Shown here: in pieces, positions 58,851 to 64,000 of the stretch
How positions within the stretch are numbered: position 1 is the stretch's first letter
Layout of the letters: each line of letters begins with the position of its first letter
DNA from: Brenneria goodwinii
GTDB taxonomy: Bacteria; Pseudomonadota; Gammaproteobacteria; Enterobacterales; Enterobacteriaceae
Assembly: GCF_002291445.1 (NCBI RefSeq)
Contig: NZ_CP014137.1
Coordinates: 4,402,001 to 4,466,000 of the forward strand
DNA length: 64,000 bases
Direction: 5' to 3'
Translations under genes and position numbers: made by a program
Notes under the pieces: model-generated
Database searches by the model: none
What the model was told of the DNA's origin: nothing
What the model saw: the letters and a program-made list of their open reading frames with translations, nothing else

Positions 58851-58981
58851 CCGATATCTCCGTCATACCTCAACCACTGCCGCTCCGGCGCGCAGGTATT
58901 GTTCAGTGCGGCACGGTTTCCCCGTGTCGTAAATCGCCGTGCGCCGGAGAACAGAGGTTATTGAGGATGAGGGGATAGCAT

Positions 58982-59158
58982 ATGTCACGATTAAGCCGGG
59001 AGATGCAAACGCTAGTCCGACAGGCTGGCGGCAGCCATACCCGGTTTCAGCAACCGGTAAGCCAGCTCACTGGTGTCGATGGATTTAGGGCATGGAGACG
59101 GGCGCGGGCGGTATGTGCAGCAGGTCTACGGCAGAACGGCGTAGGCCCTTTCCCCTAG
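58982..59158 (+). pseudogene. Short ORF resembling the start of an integrase-domain protein
   Basis: A 58-codon frame beginning MSRLSREMQTLVRQAGGSH. It recalls the first residues of small integrase-like proteins found in enterobacterial islands, but it then diverges and stops early. It is probably a truncated gene. From here to the Ner-like gene (59430) no other gene is supported. Confidence 0.3.
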
Positions 59159-59258
59159 CTGGCCCATCAGTTCACGTTCTTCAGGTAACCCCGCCAGCCA
59201 GGGAAAAAGATCAGATTGGCACTGAAATGGGGAATTAAGTGTTACCTATGTGGTACTG

Positions 59259-59296
59259 GTGGGGGAACCCGGCCCAAAAAAACCGGGTTCCCCCAC
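59259..59296. terminator. Strong GC-rich stem-loop
   Basis: GTGGGGGAACCCGG (59259-59272) and CCGGGTTCCCCCAC (59283-59296) form a perfect 14-bp stem with the loop CCCAAAAAAA. A partial copy of its left arm (TGGTGGGGGAAAA) recurs at about 59380. It may end transcription from either side or be a regulatory RNA hairpin. Confidence 0.6.
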
Positions 59297-59429
59297 TATC
59301 CACGTATATAGCGGAGTCAGGTGGGGAGAATGACCAAAAACCGCATGCTGACGGGGTTGAATGCCAGATCGCCGTTTTCTGGTGGGGGAAAACACGATCC
59401 GTCTGCAAGTCGGGTGAAAATGGGGGAAG

Positions 59430-59693
59430 TCAGGCGGATTTTTTTCTGATCTGCTTGTGGCGTTCAATCAGGTTGCCTTCTTCATCGAAGTAGCGGCTCG
59501 GCCAGATCTCCGACGGATGAATACCTAATGCCTCCGCGATCAGAAATTCGCCTTTCGGCCACGGGCGGGTAAGCACGTTCGCCAGCGTTGAAGAGCTTAA
59601 TCCTGCCTGCCGGGATACCGCTGCCATCGTTATCTTTTTCTTGTGTAACGAGGCAATTATGTCTGCCGGATGCATATCAATTTTGTTAGTCAT
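59430..59693 (-). CDS. Ner/Nlp-type DNA-binding regulator
   Basis: An 87-residue helix-turn-helix protein of the Ner/Nlp (SfsB) family. The DNA-binding part reads MHPADIIASLHKKKITMAAVSRQAGLSSSTLANVL, followed by WPKGEFLIAEALGIHPSEIWPSRY, a family hallmark. Phage Mu Ner and relatives repress early genes. It is divergent from the first XRE gene with an operator palindrome between, so the two may regulate each other. Confidence 0.88.
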   Translation of the reverse strand: MTNKIDMHPADIIASLHKKKITMAAVSRQAGLSSSTLANVLTRPWPKGEFLIAEALGIHPSEIWPSRYFDEEGNLIERHKQIRKKSA

Positions 59694-59738
59694 GCTCCCT
59701 CCTTGATCGTAGAGACAGAATAATTTTTCAACATCAAT

Positions 59739-59755
59739 ACTAAGTAATACTTAGT
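59739..59755. promoter_or_regulatory. Palindromic operator 1
   Basis: ACTAAGTAATACTTAGT is a perfect palindrome around a central A. It lies between the divergent Ner-like and XRE genes and is a likely XRE binding site. Confidence 0.75.
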
Positions 59756-59814
59756 ACATTTTCAACAGGCAGACATGAAAATCACCGCTGGTTATCCAGT
59801 CGGTCGGGATTCTC

Positions 59815-60078
59815 ATGCTGCCATATCGTTTGAAGGAAGCCAGATTAAAAGCCGGTTTATCGCAGCAGCAGCTTGGTGTGCTCGCCGGTATCGATGAGGC
59901 GACGGCCAGCGCACGGATGAATCAATATGAGCGCGGCGTGCATACTCCTGATTTTGAACTGGTGTGCAGGTTAGCCGCTGTGTTGAATACCCCTGCCAGT
60001 TATTTTTACACCGTTGAAGATGATTTAGCGGAAATCATCCTTACTTACGCCCGCCAGAAAAATACCGACGCTTTTTAA
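59815..60078 (+). CDS. XRE family regulator 1
   Basis: An 87-residue XRE/Cro-type regulator. The helix-turn-helix covers LKEARLKAGLSQQQLGVLAGI, followed by MNQYERGVHTPDFELVCRLAAVL, the typical XRE recognition region. It is a close paralogue of the next gene (about 9 of 10 residues the same over the first 76). Both are preceded by the same operator palindrome, so autoregulation is likely. Confidence 0.92.
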   Translation: MLPYRLKEARLKAGLSQQQLGVLAGIDEATASARMNQYERGVHTPDFELVCRLAAVLNTPASYFYTVEDDLAEIILTYARQKNTDAF

Positions 60079-60130
60079 ATCTCCCTCTTTCTGGATTTAA
60101 GCAATAAAAACGAGTAGTTGAGAAAGCATC

Positions 60131-60147
60131 ACTAAGTAATGCTTAGT
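60131..60147. promoter_or_regulatory. Palindromic operator 2
   Basis: ACTAAGTAATGCTTAGT is operator 1 with one base changed. It holds the same position relative to the second XRE gene, about 61-77 bases before its start. Confidence 0.72.
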
Positions 60148-60207
60148 ATATTTTCAATAGGTTAGCGTGAAAACTACGGCTTACATATCGTGTAAGTCGG
60201 GATCCTC

Positions 60208-60459
60208 ATGCTGCCACATCGTTTAAAAGAAGCCAGACTAAGAGCGGGCCTGTCGCAACAGCGGCTTGGGGTTCTGGCGGGTATTGATGAAGCCACGGCC
60301 AGCGCGCGGATGAACCAATATGAGCGCGGTGTGCATACGCCTGATTTTGATCTTGCCTGCCGACTGGCGGCGGTGCTTGATGTTCCTGCCTGCTATTTTT
60401 ATACCGTCGAAGACGATCTTGCCGAAATCATTCTGAATTATCACCCTACGAAAAAATAG
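60208..60459 (+). CDS. XRE family regulator 2
   Basis: An 83-residue XRE regulator, the tandem duplicate of the previous gene together with its operator (unit about 392 bases). The helix-turn-helix is intact. The C-terminal tails differ (YHPTKK here, YARQKNTDAF there). Its 3' end overlaps the convergent integrase gene by 19 bases, so transcription of either could affect the other. Confidence 0.9.
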   Translation: MLPHRLKEARLRAGLSQQRLGVLAGIDEATASARMNQYERGVHTPDFDLACRLAAVLDVPACYFYTVEDDLAEIILNYHPTKK

Positions 60460-61724
60460 CGCTTGTCTGCGTTATTGCTCTGTTCGTTCGAAGTGCTGTG
60501 CCGCTCGTTGTTCTCAATAATCGGCTTAACGAGCTCTGCCAGTTTACAATGCGCTTCCCGCCGTTCCTCAAAGTAATCATACCGATCATAAATGCCTTCA
60601 ACGCCTTTCAGCTTATGATTAAGGCACCGTTCGGCGACATAACCCGGAACGCCTAACGCGGCCAGCAGGCTGCGGCAGGTGCGGCGCAGGTCGTGTACGG
60701 TGAACGGTTCAAGTTCACCCATGCGGTTGGGCGGTTGAATTTTCCTTCCCGGTTCGCGGCCGAAAAGTTTGGCGATCGCCCGGTTGAGGGTATCGCTGCC
60801 CATATGCGGCGAACCGCTGGCCCGGCGGTTGGGGAATACATATGCTGAACCGTAGGCGCGTATCTTCAATTCCCGCAGCCATTCCAGCGTCAGCGGGGGT
60901 AGGGGAATCACAATGGCGACGCCCGATTTGCTCCTTGTCGCAGGCAGTTCCCACGTTGCGTCTTCGAGGGAAAATTCATCCCATTGGGCTTCGGTCAGTT
61001 CGCTTTTGCGTACGCCAAGCACGATCAGTAATGCGCAAGCCAGATAGTTATCGCGAGTGAAGCTGTCGCTCTGGTTGCGGAATACCTGAAAAACCTGCGT
61101 CAACTCTTCCAGACTCAACGCCCGATCGCGGCTTTTTTCAATGCCGCCCGCATCATCCACCTTGAACGCCGCCGCCGGGTTATGGACGAGAAGCCCAAGT
61201 TTTATGCCGTGATTAAACAGTTGTTTCAGGTACATCAGCGCATCGTTGGCGGTGCAGGGTCTGCCGCTGGCGGTGATTTGCTGGATGATGGCGCGTATGT
61301 CCAGCGGTGTGACCTTGCCTAACGCCAGCTCGCCAATGTGTGGCGCGATCTCTCTGGCGAAGATCCGCTGTGGGATATGCGGGTGCTTAAGGCGTCGCGC
61401 CAAATCCTGTTTCCAGTCGTTAAACAGATCGTTGACGGTATGGATTCTGGCGGGGCGATTGTGTTTACGTTCGGCTATGGGATCGTCGCCTTTTCTGACC
61501 TTCCTGCGGGCGTCTTCGGTCTGAGAGCGGGCTTCCGCCAGCGACAGATCGGACGATTTGCCCAGCGTGAGCGAACGGCGTTTGGCATTCAGGGTATAGC
61601 GCAGCATCCAGTAAGGTTCGCCGCGCTGCGGCAGCATCAGATACAGCCCCTGACCGTCGCTGTATCGTCCGGGACGGCTTGCTTTCAGGATGGACTGTAT
61701 GGTTTTAACGGTCAGATTTCCCAT
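60441..61724 (-). CDS. Tyrosine integrase of the yicC island
   Basis: A 427-residue P4-type site-specific tyrosine recombinase with an N-terminal DUF4102 arm-binding domain (LTVKTIQSILKASRPGRYSDG). The catalytic residues are visible: Arg239 (LGVRKSEL), His345 and Arg348 (VHDLRRTC), His370 (LNHKLKG) and Tyr379 (GIYDRYD). The start at 61724 has GGGAGG upstream and begins at MGNLTV; the longer frame to 61910 only translates the att region. It lies 236 bases from the end of yicC, the target it most likely uses. Confidence 0.94.
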   Translation of the reverse strand: MGNLTVKTIQSILKASRPGRYSDGQGLYLMLPQRGEPYWMLRYTLNAKRRSLTLGKSSDLSLAEARSQTEDARRKVRKGDDPIAERKHNRPARIHTVNDLFNDWKQDLARRLKHPHIPQRIFAREIAPHIGELALGKVTPLDIRAIIQQITASGRPCTANDALMYLKQLFNHGIKLGLLVHNPAAAFKVDDAGGIEKSRDRALSLEELTQVFQVFRNQSDSFTRDNYLACALLIVLGVRKSELTEAQWDEFSLEDATWELPATRSKSGVAIVIPLPPLTLEWLRELKIRAYGSAYVFPNRRASGSPHMGSDTLNRAIAKLFGREPGRKIQPPNRMGELEPFTVHDLRRTCRSLLAALGVPGYVAERCLNHKLKGVEGIYDRYDYFEERREAHCKLAELVKPIIENNERHSTSNEQSNNADKRYFFVG

Positions 61725-61764
61725 GCCCTGCCTCCCTAAGGTATCCCGCCAGCGCCCGTCAATC

Positions 61765-61990
61765 GTGGCCTGCGCGAAAAAGTGGGTAGTACATAGGTTA
61801 TAAAACGAACATTTTGGCTTGTAAAGCGATTGTACTACCCAATGTACTACCCGTTTGGCAGTGGATTTCGGTGGATTCGGGTAGCACGCAGTAGACGTTG
61901 ATGGCAACAAAAACGCCCTGAAAACAGGGCGTTGTGGCAGTCGGTGGAACAGGGTGGACGTTACTCGATATTCTGGATTTGTTCCCGCAT
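61765..61990. repeat. att-like repeat 4 (right island boundary at the yicC 3' end)
   Basis: Matches att-like repeat 1 along about 200 bases and repeats 2 and 3 around the core TCGATATT (61965-61972), which lies in the last codons of yicC. It contains TACTACCCAATGTACTACCC, a short direct repeat of TACTACCC that may be integrase arm sites. Integration here leaves yicC intact by supplying the same 3' end. Confidence 0.85.
61905..61934 (-). terminator. Terminator of yicC
   Basis: On the minus strand AACGCCCTG-TTTT-CAGGGCGTT is followed by TTTGTT, 28 bases after the yicC stop. Related hairpins are present in att-like repeats 1 and 2. Confidence 0.88.
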
Positions 61991-62824
61991 TTGTTCGATA
62001 AGCACTTTCAGTTCGATGGCGGAGGTGGTGACGTCGGCGTTGATGGATTTGGACGCCAGCGTGTTCGATTCGCGGTTGAATTCCTGCATCATAAAATCCA
62101 GGCGGCGGCCCACGGCTTCCTCTTTCTTTAGGATTTTATAGGTTTCCGCCACGTGGGCTTCCAGGCGATCGAGCTCTTCCGCGACGTCGATGCGCTGAGC
62201 CATGATGACCAGTTCCTGCTCCAGCCGGTTGTTTTCCAACTGAACCTGCGCGTCTTCCAGCTTGCTGAGCAGCCGTTCGCGTTGCCATTGCAGGATGTTC
62301 GGCATCTGCGCGCGGACTTTGGCGACTTCGGCGCTGACGCCGGCCAGCCGTTGTTCAATCAGCGCTTTTAAGGCATTGCCTTCGCTTTCCCGCGCGCTGA
62401 TGAAATCATCCAGCGTGCGGTCTAATGCTTGTAACAACTCGGCGCTGATGGCATCCAAATCCTGCTCTTCCGCCGCCATCACGCCGGGCCAGCGCAGGAT
62501 ATCGACCGGGTTGATTTCCCCTTCATCGCTTTGCATTTTTACCCAGTTGGCGGCGTTAACCAGTTGTTTAGCCAGGTTTTCATTCAGAATCAGCGAGCTT
62601 TGCGCCCGTGGATCCAGATCAAAACGCAGGTTGCATTCAATTTTACCGCGGGTCAGGCGGGCGCGGATGCGATCGCGGATAACTGGCTCTAGACTGCGGA
62701 ACTGTTCTGGCAAACGGATGTAGGTTTCCAGATAGCGCTGGTTAACTGAACGCAGTTCCCAAGCTGCGCTGCCCCAGTCACCCTTGACTTCTCGTCGGGC
62801 GTAAGCGGTCATACTGCGAATCAT
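61961..62824 (-). CDS. yicC: YicC family endoribonuclease/stress protein
   Basis: A 287-residue YicC protein, a conserved enterobacterial protein reported to be an endoribonuclease acting in small-RNA turnover. The start MIRSMTAYARREVKGDWG and the ending IELKVLIEQMREQIQNIE match E. coli. MQEFNRESNTLASKS is the conserved C-terminal motif. Its last codons are the island attachment core. In E. coli it is divergent from rph; here a LysR gene lies upstream in the same direction. Confidence 0.96.
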   Translation of the reverse strand: MIRSMTAYARREVKGDWGSAAWELRSVNQRYLETYIRLPEQFRSLEPVIRDRIRARLTRGKIECNLRFDLDPRAQSSLILNENLAKQLVNAANWVKMQSDEGEINPVDILRWPGVMAAEEQDLDAISAELLQALDRTLDDFISARESEGNALKALIEQRLAGVSAEVAKVRAQMPNILQWQRERLLSKLEDAQVQLENNRLEQELVIMAQRIDVAEELDRLEAHVAETYKILKKEEAVGRRLDFMMQEFNRESNTLASKSINADVTTSAIELKVLIEQMREQIQNIE

Positions 62825-62956
62825 TGGTGCATACCTGTAAAGCGAATGATGAGGGGGATTATAACGTTGTGTCTCCGGGCAGGGTAGAACAAAATCGACG
62901 GGCAGGCCGTCGGGCCGCCTGAAAGCGGGGCTTGATGCTATCGATGTCAGTGCGGG

Positions 62957-63865
62957 TTATGCCGCGTGCAATAGCGCTTCGTTCTGTTTGGCGATCTCCT
63001 GGCATTTGCTTTTCATCATCTGTTTTAGCTGCAATGTCGCCCGCGACTGCGGATTATCCCGGCGGCTAATCAGCGTCACTTCGAACGGTAAGGGCTGGTC
63101 GATAGGAACGATTTTAAGCAGGTCGGCATAACGACAGGCGGTAAAAAGATCGACTACACCGACGCCGCCGCCGGCCAATACCATATCGGCAATCACCGAG
63201 TAGGTCTTGATGTACAGCGAGGCCGCCGGTTTCAGGTTCCGATCGCGTAACGCCCGGTGTAATACCTGGCCGAGCGGATCCTGATGCTGCATCATCAACA
63301 GATTATTGGCGCACAGCCATTCGAGCGAAACGGGACCGTTCACCGGGCTGTCTTTCGGCAACAACGCCACCATGGAAGATTGAAACAACGGTTCCGCCAG
63401 CAATGCCGCAGGCACCTGCTGACCGAAAACCAGGGCGAAATCCAACTGATCTTGCAGAATATTCAGGCAAAGGGTGCTGAAGTGCTCCGTGACCAGCTCC
63501 ACATCGATCCGCGTTTCCTGTTTATGAAATTCCACCAGCGCAGGTGCGACAATCATCTGCCCGAAAGCATGTGCGGCGCCAAGACGGACGGATTGCTCTT
63601 TGCCGGTTTTGATCTGTTCGGTCAAGGAGCTGATCGTTTGCAAATGTTTGAACAACTCCTGAACTTTGGGGATCAGGCGGCGGCCCTCTTTCGTGGCGAT
63701 CATGCCTTGCGTATGCCGTTCAAACAGCGCGAAGCCAAGCTGTTGCTCAGCGTGATTAAGCACCCGGCTGACATTAGGCTGGGAAACATTCAGCAAACGG
63801 GCGGCGCCGCTGATGGTTCCCGCCTGCACGATAGCCTGAAAAATTTCGATGTGTCGTAAACGCAT
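62957..63865 (-). CDS. LysR family transcriptional regulator
   Basis: A 302-residue LysR-type regulator with the N-terminal helix-turn-helix (TISGAARLLNVSQPNVSRVLNHAE) and LGFALFERHTQGMIATKEGRRL. The effector part starts near residue 90. The pattern of the DNA-binding domain is close to the NAC/LysR group. I chose the start at MRLRHIEIFQAI; a GTG at 63946 would add 27 residues without homology. It is on the same strand as yicC, ending 133 bases upstream of it. No target gene is visible before the window ends. Confidence 0.9.
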   Translation of the reverse strand: MRLRHIEIFQAIVQAGTISGAARLLNVSQPNVSRVLNHAEQQLGFALFERHTQGMIATKEGRRLIPKVQELFKHLQTISSLTEQIKTGKEQSVRLGAAHAFGQMIVAPALVEFHKQETRIDVELVTEHFSTLCLNILQDQLDFALVFGQQVPAALLAEPLFQSSMVALLPKDSPVNGPVSLEWLCANNLLMMQHQDPLGQVLHRALRDRNLKPAASLYIKTYSVIADMVLAGGGVGVVDLFTACRYADLLKIVPIDQPLPFEVTLISRRDNPQSRATLQLKQMMKSKCQEIAKQNEALLHAA

Positions 63866-64000
63866 GGGAGTACGCCCTGTGTATCTTTTGGGTGGTGGTT
63901 GTGCCGTCAGGCACAACGTTGTCGGCAATATATATGCAATATCCACGCCATACAGCAGGGGTCATACTCCCTTTGCGGTGCTGAATTTTAAACTAGGCTC

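Noticed and set aside
59735..60460. The repeated XRE region as a possible CRISPR-like or satellite repeat
   Set aside because: There are only two copies, each encoding a full regulator, so a gene duplication explains it.
61725..61910. Upstream extension of the integrase by 62 residues
   Set aside because: It only translates the att region; homology and the ribosome site support the start at 61724.

Overview
The window is chromosomal DNA from an enterobacterium of the order Enterobacterales, most likely a Pectobacteriaceae member such as Brenneria, Pectobacterium or a close relative. This rests on gene content: close E. coli-like glyS, mtlADR, yibL, sodA, fdhD, aldB, wecH, xylBAFGHR, argG and yicC. 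It is supported by short dispersed repeats that I recall as common in soft-rot and tree-pathogen enterobacteria. The genus is an inference from reading alone.

Bases 1-26,700 are core metabolism. In order they hold the 3' end of glyS; an iron-dependent alcohol dehydrogenase; a YiaF-type lipoprotein; the mannitol operon mtlA-mtlD-mtlR behind a cluster of CRP sites; yibL; a chemoreceptor with a clear sigma-28 promoter; sodA with a Fur-like box; fdhD; aldB; wecH; the complete xylose regulon (xylBA divergent from xylFGH, then xylR, with CRP and XylR sites between); a DJ-1/PfpI protein; and argG with an ARG box.

Bases 26,700-46,150 are a more variable transport block. There is a five-gene peptide-type ABC importer with an amidase, facing a LysR gene. 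Next is a polar-amino-acid-type ABC importer whose operon contains an argininosuccinate-lyase-like enzyme, facing another LysR gene. Last is a TetR-controlled three-gene efflux pump (outer-membrane lipoprotein, EmrA-like adaptor, EmrB-like MFS pump).

Bases 46,150-61,960 are an AT-rich, layered genomic island inserted at the 3' end of yicC. Four copies of an att-like sequence centred on TCGATATT (46,419; 51,746; 55,556; 61,965) divide it into three modules. One intact tyrosine integrase lies next to yicC, and two decayed integrase relics lie beside the first two att copies. Module 1 carries a colicin V-type export pair (CvaA-like adaptor, CvaB-like peptidase/ABC exporter) and two very short double-glycine peptide genes that I do not recognise. 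Module 2 carries a PIN-domain protein, a truncated D12 DNA adenine methylase joined to another gene, and a small frameshifted operon of unknown function. Module 3 carries a KAP-family P-loop NTPase, a region resembling the ash/icd area of P4-like satellites, a Ner-like regulator, two near-identical tandem XRE regulators with palindromic operators, and the integrase. The best candidate for something undescribed is the two-peptide secretion cassette; next is the repeated use of yicC as a docking site for small defence or competition modules.

Bases 61,961-64,000 return to the chromosome with yicC and a LysR regulator; rph, the usual neighbour of yicC in E. coli, is not present there.
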